A DNA stretch of 64,000 bases from Acidobacteriota bacterium (lineage in GTDB: Bacteria > Zixibacteria > MSB-5A5 > GN15 > FEB-12). Shown here piece after piece: positions 54,178 through 63,399 of this stretch. The stretch spans positions 291,401 to 355,400 of the forward strand of contig DATKXK010000010.1 in NCBI GenBank assembly GCA_035529075.1. The letters run 5' to 3'. Under the pieces are notes generated by a model. That model ran no database searches. It had not been told where the DNA came from and saw nothing but the letters and a program-made list of their open reading frames with translations. Positions within the stretch are counted from its first letter, which is position 1; each line of letters opens with the position of its first letter. Both the position numbers and the translations under genes were made by a program.

Positions 54178-55551
54178 ATGGCTGGCGAAACGGAAAAGAT
54201 ACACGCGGACTACACTGAAGGTTCGATCCTCGGCTCCATCCTGAAGATGGGGCTGCCCTCCATGTTCGGGTTCCTGACTCAGAACATCTATACCATTGTC
54301 GATACGTGGTGGGTCTCGCGGCTTCCTTCCGGCGAAGCGGCCGTGGCCGGCCTGACTTTTTTCGCCGTCATACTGTCGCTGCTGTTTTCGTTCAACCAGC
54401 TGGTCGGGCCGGGCTCGGTGGCCGTCATCTCGCGGCGATACGGCGAGAAGAACTATGATCAGACCGAAAAGGCGATCAAGGAAACAATCCTGCTCAAGCT
54501 CCTTTTCGGCTTCGTCTTCGGAATCACCGGCTACTTCTTCACCGAGGATCTGCTGAGACTGGTGGGAGCGCGAGGAGAGTCCCTGAGACTCGGCGTGCAG
54601 TACGCCCGGATCATGTTTGTGGCCCTCGGCATTCCGTACGCCACCTATTCCATCTTCACTGCCCTGCGCAGCGTGGCCAACCCGCGCATGGCGATGATAC
54701 TGATGGTCGTCTCCAACCTGCTGAACATGGCGCTCGACCCGGTGTTCATTTTCGGCTATTTCGGTTTCCCTGCCCTGGGTATCCGGGGAGCGGCTATTGC
54801 CTCGATCATCTCGTTTGCGCTCACCCTGACAGCCGGCCTGGTGCTGTTCTATACCGGCCGTACCAACCTGCGGCTTCACCTGCGCGGCAAAGCGGCCCTG
54901 TCCCTTGAAACCATGTGGCAACTGGTCCGGATCGGTGTCCCGGCCTGGCTGGGGTCAGTCTCGTTTACGGGTTCGAGACTGCTGATAACGCCCATGATCG
55001 CGATGTTCGGTACCTCGGTCGTGGCGGCCTACGGTGTGGGGGCGCAGATTTTTGGCTTCGGCATTATGATAATCATCGGTATCGGGCTGGGCCTCTCGTC
55101 GCTGATCGGCCACAACCTCGGCGGGGGGAAAATCGAGCGGGCCAGGAAAACCGGCGACCAGGCCATACTGCTGTCGGTAGGTATTATGATCGTGTTCGGA
55201 GCGATCATGTTTACAACGGCCGAGCTTGTAATGGGACTGTTCTTCAGATCGCCGGAGACGATCGGTCACGGCGTCACGCTGCTTCGCATTTACTCCCTTG
55301 CCTTTCCCTTCTTCGGCGTCTTCCTGATGATCGAGGAGATCCACGTCGGCGTGGGTTTGAACGCCCCGATGATGGTGTTCACGGTCATTCACTCGTGGCT
55401 GTTGCAGGTCGTGCCGGTCTTCCTGATCACGACCGTGTTTCATCTCAACCAGGTCGCCGTCTGGTGGGCTATGATGCTCGCAGGGTGTGTGACCGCCGCC
55501 ATGGTCTACGCGTACTATCGGCGCGGCCGATGGCTGACCGTTAAAGTGTAG
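54178..55551 (+). CDS. MATE family efflux transporter
   Basis: 457 residues, 12 helices, with GSILKMGLPSMFGFLTQNIY at helix 1, VDTWWVSRLPSGEAAVAGL and duplicated halves (FTGSRLLITPMIAMFGTSVVAAYG in the second). Sodium- or proton-driven exporter; substrate unknown. Monocistronic; convergent with the SagB-type gene, with an inverted repeat GCCGGTA-TCGTT-TACCGGC (55562-55580) at the junction. Confidence 0.93.
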   Translation: MAGETEKIHADYTEGSILGSILKMGLPSMFGFLTQNIYTIVDTWWVSRLPSGEAAVAGLTFFAVILSLLFSFNQLVGPGSVAVISRRYGEKNYDQTEKAIKETILLKLLFGFVFGITGYFFTEDLLRLVGARGESLRLGVQYARIMFVALGIPYATYSIFTALRSVANPRMAMILMVVSNLLNMALDPVFIFGYFGFPALGIRGAAIASIISFALTLTAGLVLFYTGRTNLRLHLRGKAALSLETMWQLVRIGVPAWLGSVSFTGSRLLITPMIAMFGTSVVAAYGVGAQIFGFGIMIIIGIGLGLSSLIGHNLGGGKIERARKTGDQAILLSVGIMIVFGAIMFTTAELVMGLFFRSPETIGHGVTLLRIYSLAFPFFGVFLMIEEIHVGVGLNAPMMVFTVIHSWLLQVVPVFLITTVFHLNQVAVWWAMMLAGCVTAAMVYAYYRRGRWLTVKV

Positions 55552-55572
55552 GGCGCCCGCCGCCGGTATCGT

Positions 55573-56376
55573 TTACCGGCCCGACGGGTACCCGACCGGC
55601 ATAATCAGCAGCACGGCTTCCTCGTGCCCGTTGACACCCACCAGTGCGTTGACGGCATCGTCGCTGAACGCCCCGGCCACCACCGTGCCCAGACCGAGCG
55701 AGGCAGCTTCCAGATAGATATTCTGGCACACCGCGCCCGATTCCATGTACGCGTACCGGTAACCGCGATCGGAGTACTTGCGGGTCACGCGGTCAAACCG
55801 GGCGGCCAGGATGAGCGTGACCGGGGAGCTGCCCACGCAGTCCTGCTCAAACGCGGCCTCGTGCGCTTCACGGCTGAGATCGCCTTCTCTGACCAGCTCA
55901 AGGCTGCTGTCAGAGACCTGGAAATGGTACAGCCCGGCCGGCAGGGACTCGACGTTGGCCGCCACAACATAAATCTCCATCGGGTAGAGCGCCCCGGCCG
56001 AGGGGGCCGAGCGGAAATCGAAATCGCCGCGCCGCCGCGTGATGCCGTCGGCCGAGAGCAGAAGCCGCGAAAGCTGTGCGAGCGTGACCGGCTTTTTCTC
56101 AAACGAGCGGACGGATTGGCGTTTCTGCAACGCCTGTTCGAGGCTCATGCCCCCGGGGGCTGGTGCCGGCAGTATCATCTTGATGGCTCCTTCGTATTGT
56201 TTGTAGAGCGGGACCTCTTTGCCCTGCGTGATATCGTCGCCCTTGAATCCTTCGTCGCCGTAGCTGGTTTGGAAGTGGAACTGCGGTCCGATGGACGGTT
56301 CCGGCTCCTCCTGCGCCCACGCACCGGCGACGAGGAAGAGGGTGAGGGCGATAACGGTGGACATAGTATGCTTCAT
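55573..56376 (-). CDS. secreted SagB/ThcOx-type nitroreductase
   Basis: 267 residues with a signal peptide (MKHTMSTVIALTLFLVAGAWA, cleavage near AQEE) and RBS AAAGGAGG. The nitroreductase core includes SLEQALQKRQSVRSFEKKPV (FMN-binding Arg), LSRLLLSADGITRRRGDFDF, PSAGALYPMEIYVVA and a LEAASLGLGTVVAGAF segment, as in SagB-type dehydrogenases. No cyclodehydratase or peptide precursor is nearby, so the substrate is probably not a peptide natural product. Flavin loading in the periplasm would be unusual. Confidence 0.87.
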   Translation of the reverse strand: MKHTMSTVIALTLFLVAGAWAQEEPEPSIGPQFHFQTSYGDEGFKGDDITQGKEVPLYKQYEGAIKMILPAPAPGGMSLEQALQKRQSVRSFEKKPVTLAQLSRLLLSADGITRRRGDFDFRSAPSAGALYPMEIYVVAANVESLPAGLYHFQVSDSSLELVREGDLSREAHEAAFEQDCVGSSPVTLILAARFDRVTRKYSDRGYRYAYMESGAVCQNIYLEAASLGLGTVVAGAFSDDAVNALVGVNGHEEAVLLIMPVGYPSGR

Positions 56377-56514
56377 GCTTGCCTCCTTTCGACAGGTCTT
56401 TGGGGCTCATGTGACTCGCGCGTGGGTGTAGTATAATAGGCGGTCGAGGCTTCAGGCAAGTGCTGGGCCGATCTGGTGGGTTGATTGCGGTGCCAGAGCC
56501 TTGTTGCGGAACGG

Positions 56515-57021
56515 TCAAGTTGAATTGGCGGGCGGGTGAGTGTGTGTGCCGTTCTCTTCAGCTGCATAGTCTTCGTATTGCTTGAGGAGTCCCCTGACGT
56601 GTTCGCCTTTCATGTAGTGTTTCTTGCCGCTGGCGTCGAGAGCGTAAATGCACTTAACGCTCTCCGTTGGCTTCAGGTGAAAGAGGTTCAAAGAGGTAGT
56701 AAATGTGACTTGCTCACCCTCACTCAGTTTCCGGGGCAATTCGTCGAGCAGTGTCAAGCGGGATTGTTCTTGCGCAGACTGTATGCCCATAGCGAAGTCC
56801 GTGATACATATAGGTCTCCTGCCGATGTTGGCGATGGTAAAGCAGGGGAGAATTTGCACGTCCATCTCACCAATCATGCCAGTCACTAGTATTCTGGCAC
56901 GATCACGACGCACGCGCCACAAGGTTAACACTACTGCAAACGTGGATACGACCGCTCCATACACAGCTACCCACTCAAAAGTAGTTAACCCTAAAAGCGC
57001 GAATGGGCTGATAATGGACAT
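56515..57021 (-). CDS. membrane-anchored protein of unknown function
   Basis: 168 residues; ATG 57021 is chosen because AAGGAGGT lies 8 bases before it. One N-terminal membrane helix (about 16-36), then a charged soluble part with ILVTGMIGEMDVQILPCFTI and NIGRRPICITDFAMGI, an Ig-like strand pattern seen in small orphan proteins. No family assigned. Lies in a patch visibly poorer in GC than its neighbours, next to a similarly sized orphan. Confidence 0.65.
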   Translation of the reverse strand: MSIISPFALLGLTTFEWVAVYGAVVSTFAVVLTLWRVRRDRARILVTGMIGEMDVQILPCFTIANIGRRPICITDFAMGIQSAQEQSRLTLLDELPRKLSEGEQVTFTTSLNLFHLKPTESVKCIYALDASGKKHYMKGEHVRGLLKQYEDYAAEENGTHTHPPANST

Positions 57022-57136
57022 GGCACACACCTCCTTCAGCGTTCGTCCTCTGCCGGCCGGTCGGTATGGGTCATGTCAGTTCTGTAATTCTGAACTCGAA
57101 TATCGGACCTAGGACCGGCTTGGACAATCCTCTTTG

Positions 57137-57652
57137 CTATCCGGATGGGTCAGCGTACTCTTCAAGTATGCTGTGTTGATCTATGAACTGGCTGAGGACC
57201 GTATGAGCACGCGTGCTGGAGCTCATGGCCTCGACCATAATCTCGGCATCAGACTGCGGAAGTGAATCTCCCAGCTTCTCAATTGCTACCCTTAGTTTCG
57301 AAGAGGCCCGCGACATCTCTCCTCTCAATGCTGAGGGAAACAGCGGACCCCATCGGTCTATATAATTCCACGCGTCTAAGGTCGCGTCCATCGTTTCTTG
57401 ATTCACGATGCGTGCGCCGTTGGTCTTCAGTTTAGCAAGCGTTAGTTTGAGTTGGTCTAACCTGTAGCAGGCTTCTATCATCTTGTCAACTGACATGTTG
57501 GTGATTCGGCTTGCAAGCTGGAACTTGCGTGCTACCTGAGCGTCCTTCAAGTCCATCTCCTTTAGCTTCCGGCTTTGCCGCAGGGCGTAGATGGCCACAG
57601 TGGCCGTAACCGCATTTGGCACTAAGAGTATCAGCACATCAGTCCACGGCAT
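57137..57652 (-). CDS. membrane-anchored helical protein of unknown function
   Basis: 171 residues, starting MPWTDVLILLVPNAVTATVA (an N-terminal helix, residues about 4-23), followed by a nearly all-helical cytoplasmic part rich in Ala, Lys and Ser (KLKEMDLKDAQVARKFQLAS, AIEKLGDSLPQSDAEIMVE). RBS GAGGGGG. No family recognised. Same strand as the orphan beside it; codon use is less GC-rich than the flanking genes. Possibly acquired together. Confidence 0.65.
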   Translation of the reverse strand: MPWTDVLILLVPNAVTATVAIYALRQSRKLKEMDLKDAQVARKFQLASRITNMSVDKMIEACYRLDQLKLTLAKLKTNGARIVNQETMDATLDAWNYIDRWGPLFPSALRGEMSRASSKLRVAIEKLGDSLPQSDAEIMVEAMSSSTRAHTVLSQFIDQHSILEEYADPSG

Positions 57653-57753
57653 GGTAGAGACCCCCTCCGGTCGTGAAGTGTTCCTATTTGTTCTGTAAAG
57701 CTATTCTGTTACAGTGAGTGTGTCAAACGGAAAATCCACACTGCCGTAACCCC

Positions 57754-60700
57754 CTACCTGAAATCCCTCGACCTGGGCGTGTCGAGGTTCCGGGTCATTC
57801 GTAACGGCGTGAACTCGCAGCCGATGACGTTGATCACACCGTCCTTTTTCTCCACCGTGCCCCTGACCACCAGCGCTTTGGAATAGACAATCGCACGGCG
57901 ACAACGCTGCATGTAGTTCGGCTTGACGACGATGTTGGCAAAGCCGGTCTCGTCCTCCAGCGTGACAAACAGGAATCCCCTGGCGGTGACCGGACGCTGG
58001 CGGATAACCACCACCCCGGCCACGCGGACGGTCCGACGTCCCGGCACGGTTTTCAGGTCGTTCGACGAGAGAATGCCTTCGCGTTCGAGCCGCCGTCGCA
58101 GCAGCGCCATGGGGTGCGGCCCGGTGGAGAGTTCCATGCCCCTGAAATCGGCGGCCAGCCGTTCGCCGAGCGCCATCGGCCGCAACAGGCGGAAGCTCTC
58201 TTCGGGCACGGTCAGGGAGAGTTCGTCATCGGACTTCCGCGACAGGGAGAGGATTTCCCAGAGCGCCTGGCGGCGGGTCAGGCCGAAACAGCGAAAGGCG
58301 CCGATAAGGGCGAGTTGCTCAAAACAGTCCTGGTCCAGCCGGGTGCGAAAGACAAAATCAGCCGGGGAGACAAACGGACCTTTCTCCAGTTCGTATTCGA
58401 TTTTTTCCTTAGCCGCCGGGCCGAGCGATTTGACATAGCGGAACCCCAGCCGGACTTTGTCGCCTTCCACCGTGCAGTCCCAGCGTGACGTGGAGACGTC
58501 GACACCAAGCATCCGGATACCGCGCTGGCGGGCTTCGTAGACAATCGTCGAGGGGGAGTAAAAGCCCATCGGCTGTGAGTTGAGCAGGGCGCAGTAGAAT
58601 TCCTGCGGGTAGTACACTTTGAGGAAGGCCGAGACGTACACCAGCAGGGCGAAGGAGGCGGCGTGTGATTCGGCAAAGCCGAAATCGGCAAAGGCCGCCA
58701 TTTGCACGAAGATCCTGCACGCGGCCTGTTCGTCGATGCCGTTTGCCAGCATTCCCACGATGAGCCGTTCTTTGAGGGCGTCCATTTTTTCTTTGGAGCG
58801 TTTGTGTCCCATAGCGCGGCGGAGTTCGTCGGCCTGCGACGGGGTGAACCCGGCGGCGGCCACCGCTATCTGCATCCCCTGTTCCTGGAAAAGCGGCACG
58901 CCGAGGGTGCGTTTGAGGATCGGTTCCAGCGACGAGTGCGGGTAGGTGACTTTTTCTTCGCCGTTTCGCCGCCGAAGGTACGGGTGGACCATGTCTCCCT
59001 GGATAGGTCCGGGGCGGATCAGGGCCACCTCGACCACGAGGTCGTAGAAACATCGCGGCCGGTGGCGCGGCAGGGTGTTCATCTGGGCGCGCGATTCGAT
59101 CTGGAAAATACCCACCGTGTCGGCGGAGCAGACCAGGTCGTACACTTTCGGATCGTCATAGGTGAGCCCGGCCGGGTCGATGCGGATACCGCGATGTTTT
59201 TCGATCATCTTAAAGGCGGTGTCGATGAGGGAGAGCATGCCGAGCCCCAGGAGGTCGATCTTGACCAGCCGGACCTCGCCGGTGTCGTCCTTGTCCCACT
59301 GGATGACGCTCCGGTCGGGCATGGTGGCGTTTTCAATCGGGACGATCTGTGTGAGAGGTTTTTTGGTGATGATCATGCCGCCGACGTGGATGCCCAGGTG
59401 GCGGGGGAAACGCCTGATCCTGCGGCAGAGGTCGATCAGCAGGCGGACCCGCTTGTTGTCGGTGTTCAGCCGGGTTTCGCGGACCCGTTCTTCGAGTTCT
59501 TTGCTGTTCGAGTAGTGGTCCAGCAGTTTGGCCAGTTTGCCGGTTTCTTCGAGGGAAAAGCCGAGCACCTTGGCGATGTCGCGCACGGCCGAGCGGCCGC
59601 GGTAGGTGATGACCTCGCACACCATGGCGGCGTGTTCCCGGCCGTACTTGTTGTAGACGTACTGGATGACCTCTTCACGGCGGTTGTTGGCGATGTCGAT
59701 ATCGATATCCGGCGGCTCCGAGCGTTCCTCGGAGATGAACCGTTCAAAGAGCAGCCGGAGCCTGATCGGGTCGACGGCGGTGATCTCGAGACAGTAGCAG
59801 ACGGCGGAGTTGGCCGCCGAGCCGCGCCCCTGGCAGAGGATGCCGTTCTCGTTGCAGAAGCGGGCGATGTCCCGGACGATCAGGAAATAGCCGGTCAGGT
59901 CGAGCTTGTTGATAAGGCGCAGTTCGTGCTCGAGCTGGTTGACCACCTCGGCGGTGAGCTCGCCGTAACGTTTTTTCGCTCCCCGGTAGGTCAGGTGTCG
60001 CAGGCAGGCGCGCGTGCTCTGGCCGTCGGGCGTGGGGAAGTCCGGCAGGGAGGTTTTCAGGTCACGAAGCATGAACCAGCATTGTTCGGTGATTGCCTGG
60101 GTGTTTTCAATTGCTTCCGGCAGGCGCGCGAACTGTCGGCTCATCTGTTCGGCGGACTTGAGATACCGTTCCGCGTTCGGGTACAAAAGGTCGCGGGCGT
60201 CGTCCAGCGTGGTGTGATGCCTGATGCAGGTCAGGACGTCCTGCAGCGGCCGATCCTCGGGCGCGGCGTAATGGGCGTTGTTGGTGGCCACCAGCGGGAT
60301 GTCAAGCGCCCTGCCGAGCCTGGCCAGCCCGGCGCACACCGTCTGGTGCATCGGAAGATTGTGATGTTGCAGTTCGAGGTAAAAGTTGTCCCGGCCGAAC
60401 AGTTCGCGGTACCGTGCGGCCGCCCTCCGGGCATCGTTCGTGTTTCCGTCCAGGAGCGCCTTCGGGATTTCACCGAGCATACAGCCGGACAACGCAATTA
60501 TCCCCTCGCGATGGCCGTCGAGAAGGTCCCGGGTGACCCTGGCTTCTCCCTTTTTGCTCTTTAGCTGTGCTTCGGAGAGAAGCCGGGAGAGGTTGGCGTA
60601 CCCCGTGGGGTTCTTTACCAGCAGCAGCAGGTGGTGGTCGTCATCGAGTGTTATTTCGGCCCCGAAGATCGGTTTGATTCCTTTGCTCAGCGCTGCCTGG

Positions 60701-60852
60701 CTGAACCGCACGATGCCGTACAGGCCGTTGTGGTCGGTCAGCGCCAGCGCGGGATATCCCAGTTGATACGCCCGCTCGACCAGGGCCTCCGGATGCGAGG
60801 CACCGTCGAGAAAAGAGAAGTTGGAATGGCAATGCAGTTCGGTATAGTTCAT
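57754..60852 (-). CDS. dnaE2: error-prone DNA polymerase DnaE2
   Basis: 1032 residues from ATG 60852 (YTELHCHSNFSFLDGAS, the usual DnaE2 start; TTG 60873 is an alternative). PHP domain at the N-terminus, then polymerase motifs FLIVRDIARFCNENGILCQG, GRGSAANSAVCYCL and EPPDIDIDIANNRRE (catalytic Asp cluster), HLGIHVGGMII, and a C-terminal OB-fold with FLFVTLEDETGFANIVVKP. Bypasses damaged templates with ImuB and ImuA. Overlaps or abuts imuB. Confidence 0.96.
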   Translation of the reverse strand: MNYTELHCHSNFSFLDGASHPEALVERAYQLGYPALALTDHNGLYGIVRFSQAALSKGIKPIFGAEITLDDDHHLLLLVKNPTGYANLSRLLSEAQLKSKKGEARVTRDLLDGHREGIIALSGCMLGEIPKALLDGNTNDARRAAARYRELFGRDNFYLELQHHNLPMHQTVCAGLARLGRALDIPLVATNNAHYAAPEDRPLQDVLTCIRHHTTLDDARDLLYPNAERYLKSAEQMSRQFARLPEAIENTQAITEQCWFMLRDLKTSLPDFPTPDGQSTRACLRHLTYRGAKKRYGELTAEVVNQLEHELRLINKLDLTGYFLIVRDIARFCNENGILCQGRGSAANSAVCYCLEITAVDPIRLRLLFERFISEERSEPPDIDIDIANNRREEVIQYVYNKYGREHAAMVCEVITYRGRSAVRDIAKVLGFSLEETGKLAKLLDHYSNSKELEERVRETRLNTDNKRVRLLIDLCRRIRRFPRHLGIHVGGMIITKKPLTQIVPIENATMPDRSVIQWDKDDTGEVRLVKIDLLGLGMLSLIDTAFKMIEKHRGIRIDPAGLTYDDPKVYDLVCSADTVGIFQIESRAQMNTLPRHRPRCFYDLVVEVALIRPGPIQGDMVHPYLRRRNGEEKVTYPHSSLEPILKRTLGVPLFQEQGMQIAVAAAGFTPSQADELRRAMGHKRSKEKMDALKERLIVGMLANGIDEQAACRIFVQMAAFADFGFAESHAASFALLVYVSAFLKVYYPQEFYCALLNSQPMGFYSPSTIVYEARQRGIRMLGVDVSTSRWDCTVEGDKVRLGFRYVKSLGPAAKEKIEYELEKGPFVSPADFVFRTRLDQDCFEQLALIGAFRCFGLTRRQALWEILSLSRKSDDELSLTVPEESFRLLRPMALGERLAADFRGMELSTGPHPMALLRRRLEREGILSSNDLKTVPGRRTVRVAGVVVIRQRPVTARGFLFVTLEDETGFANIVVKPNYMQRCRRAIVYSKALVVRGTVEKKDGVINVIGCEFTPLRMTRNLDTPRSRDFR

Positions 60853-60869
60853 GCTGCCTGTCCGGCTTT

Positions 60870-62396
60870 TCAATCAAAGATTCCCTGCAGGAACCAGCGG
60901 GAAGAAGTACGCTCGAAAAAGACGAGGTAAAGCTGCCGGTGAGAAGAAGACCGGTCATCGCCGATCTGAATCTCGTAGTACAGCCGGTTGAAATCGACGC
61001 TCCACCATCCCCCGGAGAGTTCCCACGGTCCGTGATACCGCCTGATCGGTTGCCGGTGGCGACCGATCCCGGCCTCCCGGAGCCGGCTGTCGGTGGTGGT
61101 TATTTCGATCCGGCGCGGCGGCTGGAGAAGACGCAACCCGGAAACGTTCCCCATAACGCAGGCTCGAAGACCGTCGGCCGGTTGACGGTCTTCCATAGTG
61201 CGCGGGCGCCGGTCCGTGTTTCGAGGTGAGAAAGGGGCAAGGGAGAATTTCTGCTCCGGCAGGATGGCGGCACACAGTTGGGGAACGTATATGAGGTCGG
61301 AGTCGATGGTCCGTTCGGGAGAACTGATTTTTTCGTTTGATGAAAACGCCAGTTGCTCTGAGAGCAGTGTCGCCGCCTCGGGAATAGTAACCTTTATGCC
61401 GGTGACACCGGCGGAGAGTTTGAACCCGGCAAGCAAGGGGAGAAGCTGCCGGAGGAATCTCGATACGGACAGGGTCGGTCGTTCGACGGTGACCGGGAGA
61501 TTCTGCTGCGTGTGGTTATCGAGTTCCAGCATGATCGTAACACAACCGCACCCCCGGCTGAACTTCCCCAGGGCGCCCAGCAGGGGAGAGAGCAGTTGTC
61601 TCACGTACGAGGTAACGGCGCCGGCGGTGTAGATCGGGGAGACCAGGTGGATTTCGTTCGACAACTCGTCGTCCGACGGTTCAGCGGGGGAGAAGGTGGC
61701 GTCGGTATCGTCACCCCGCGCCAGGCGTGACAGGGCTGTTCCCTCCCGGCCGAACCGCCGGGTCATCTCGTTGGCGGGGAAGGCCGCCAGTTGGCCGATG
61801 GTTTTCAAGCCGAGATCGTGCAGCATGGCCCGTGTCTCCGGAGAGAGAGGGAGGTCCGCAACGGGGAGATTTTCAAGGAACGTACGCTCACGGCCGGACG
61901 GGATGATCGTATACGGGACGGCGCCGGACACCCTGGCGGCCGTTTCGGCGACGAACCTGTTTTTTGCGATTCCGACCTTTACCGGGTAGCCGAGCGGACG
62001 GATGGCTGCAATTATCCGGGCGGCAAACGCAGCTTCGCTCCTGTGCAGCAGGGTAAGACCGGCGGCGTCAAGGAAGAACTTCCCTGGAGAAGTTTCCTCC
62101 ACAAACGGTGAGAAGCGCTGGAGTTTTTTGAATATCGCGTTTGACTCTTCTATCTCCCTGGTTATCTCGCGGACCCTGACCACCAGGCCGGGACACAACG
62201 TACCCGCCTGGGCAAGGGTCATGTCGGGCAGCAGGCCGGCACGCGATGCCGCGTGGTTGACGGCGATAATCGGTGCGGCGTCAAAATCGTTTTCAGCCAG
62301 CGCCGCCGGTTTGAGGCGAAGGGAAGGGTCCGCCCGGAGACAAACGGCCACCGGAAAATCAGGCGCCAGCAGACAGGCCACGCGTTCCCCGGTCAT
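60870..62396 (-). CDS. imuB: ImuB-type Y-family polymerase homologue
   Basis: 508 residues from ATG 62396 (ATGA overlap with imuA). Y-family fold: palm/fingers region CLLAPDFPVAVCLR, EETSPGKFFLDAAG, then thumb (PETRAMLHDLGLKTIGQLAA) and little finger. Where polymerases have SIDEAYLD, this protein has SPGKFFLD, so the catalytic Asp-Glu pair is replaced; it is expected to be a non-catalytic bridging factor, as known for ImuB. A QLAF motif near the C-terminal third may be a clamp-binding peptide. Confidence 0.93.
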   Translation of the reverse strand: MTGERVACLLAPDFPVAVCLRADPSLRLKPAALAENDFDAAPIIAVNHAASRAGLLPDMTLAQAGTLCPGLVVRVREITREIEESNAIFKKLQRFSPFVEETSPGKFFLDAAGLTLLHRSEAAFAARIIAAIRPLGYPVKVGIAKNRFVAETAARVSGAVPYTIIPSGRERTFLENLPVADLPLSPETRAMLHDLGLKTIGQLAAFPANEMTRRFGREGTALSRLARGDDTDATFSPAEPSDDELSNEIHLVSPIYTAGAVTSYVRQLLSPLLGALGKFSRGCGCVTIMLELDNHTQQNLPVTVERPTLSVSRFLRQLLPLLAGFKLSAGVTGIKVTIPEAATLLSEQLAFSSNEKISSPERTIDSDLIYVPQLCAAILPEQKFSLAPFSPRNTDRRPRTMEDRQPADGLRACVMGNVSGLRLLQPPRRIEITTTDSRLREAGIGRHRQPIRRYHGPWELSGGWWSVDFNRLYYEIQIGDDRSSSHRQLYLVFFERTSSRWFLQGIFD

Positions 62397-63085
62397 AACA
62401 ACACCTCCGCCTGCGTTCCTTCTCTGCAAATCCGGCTTTTCGTAAGGTGCACTTTCAGGCGGTCGCTTCCGGATCGAAGGACCTCCAGCCGCAGTGACGC
62501 CATACTGGAGGGAATAATCTCAGAGTTATTCTCGGTCAGGAAGATTGTCAGCGCCCTGGCCCGGACGGTCTTGAGGCGCAACCGGTGAAGCAGGACGATT
62601 GGCAGCACCTGTTTTTCACCCACCAGGTCGAAGACGATGACGTTGACGGTTTGATTTCTCAACAGCAGTTCCGCGGTGCGAAGGCCGGTTTTTACACGGT
62701 CGGTGGGGCGACTGTCCGGTTTGACCACCAGCAGGCGGGTAAGATCGACCCCGCTGACGGCAGCCGCGGACGGAAAGAAGGTACTGCTGAAATCGATATA
62801 GGCCGCAACTCCCGTCCGGGTGAGATGAGCCAGCAGCTTGAGCAAAAGACTCGTTTTCCCCGATGAAACGCCGCCGGTGATTTCGATCAGTTGGCCGTAC
62901 GGAATACCGCGCAGCGGAAAGAGGGCATCAAGCTCCGGCAGGCCGGTGCTGAATGCCGGTGCTGTTTCGGCCACGGGCTTCAACGCCTGCGGCCATCGTT
63001 TCCGGATAATTTCCCTTAGTGCGGCGGTGCCGACGGGGGCAAAATCGGCGGTATGACAGCTTGTTTTTTTCGTTTGACGGTCCAT
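62393..63085 (-). CDS. imuA: ImuA/SulA-like RecA-fold protein
   Basis: 230 residues. RecA-like ATPase core: PELDALFPLRGIPYGQLIE, Walker A GGVSSGKTSLLLKLLAHL (about residues 73-90), Walker B-like VNVIVFDLVGE. First gene of the three-gene mutagenesis unit, with imuB and dnaE2 downstream. RBS in front of ATG 63085 is poor. Confidence 0.9.
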   Translation of the reverse strand: MDRQTKKTSCHTADFAPVGTAALREIIRKRWPQALKPVAETAPAFSTGLPELDALFPLRGIPYGQLIEITGGVSSGKTSLLLKLLAHLTRTGVAAYIDFSSTFFPSAAAVSGVDLTRLLVVKPDSRPTDRVKTGLRTAELLLRNQTVNVIVFDLVGEKQVLPIVLLHRLRLKTVRARALTIFLTENNSEIIPSSMASLRLEVLRSGSDRLKVHLTKSRICREGTQAEVLL

Positions 63086-63125
63086 ATTTTTTCATATCGG
63101 CAATACTGCCCATGCGTGCAGTTAT

Positions 63126-63153
63126 ACGATACGAAAGGTTTCCGGGCTGTCAA
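63126..63153 (-). promoter_or_regulatory. promoter for imuA-imuB-dnaE2
   Basis: On the minus strand TTGACA (63148-63153), a 16-base spacer and TATCGT (63126-63131), with TATAAC overlapping. About 45 bases before imuA. CGTATCGTATAAC around the -10 is a direct CGTAT repeat that might be a regulator site. Confidence 0.5.
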
Positions 63154-63233
63154 TAACATATTGCAATGCATTGGCCGGCAACGGGTTGTCAGACCCGCCG
63201 GCGGTCAGGATGGCCGTGCCATCGGCTGTGTTC

Positions 63234-63261
63234 TTGACTTCGGCCGGGAGTGCTCTATATT
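63234..63261 (+). promoter_or_regulatory. orphan promoter-like element facing rightward
   Basis: TTGACT (63234-63239), a 16-base spacer, TATATT (63256-63261). No plus-strand gene follows in the remaining 740 bases; downstream are GATC-TTTTC-AGATC and other small inverted repeats. Confidence 0.45.
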
Positions 63262-63399
63262 GGAAGTGCGTAACAGGCAGGCGATCTTTTCAGATCGGTC
63301 ATTCGGAAGAGATCACAAGGTTCCGGCAGCGTTCGGGCCGGCAGTTGGCGGGTTGCCTTTACCCTCGGTGACTGCCTGACTCTGATCAGTTCCCTCAAC

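Larger units (their letters stand above)
63086..63399. other. 314-base gap upstream of imuA
   Basis: Holds two promoter-like elements on opposite strands (63126-63153 minus, 63234-63261 plus) and no credible ORF on either strand; the 36-108-codon frames seen here lack RBS and family matches. No classical E. coli or Bacillus LexA box was found by eye. Confidence 0.6.

Noticed and set aside
58702-60564. 620-codon plus-strand ORF
   Set aside because: Exactly opposite the dnaE2 reading frame in the antisense phase typical of high-GC genes; low-complexity acidic product.
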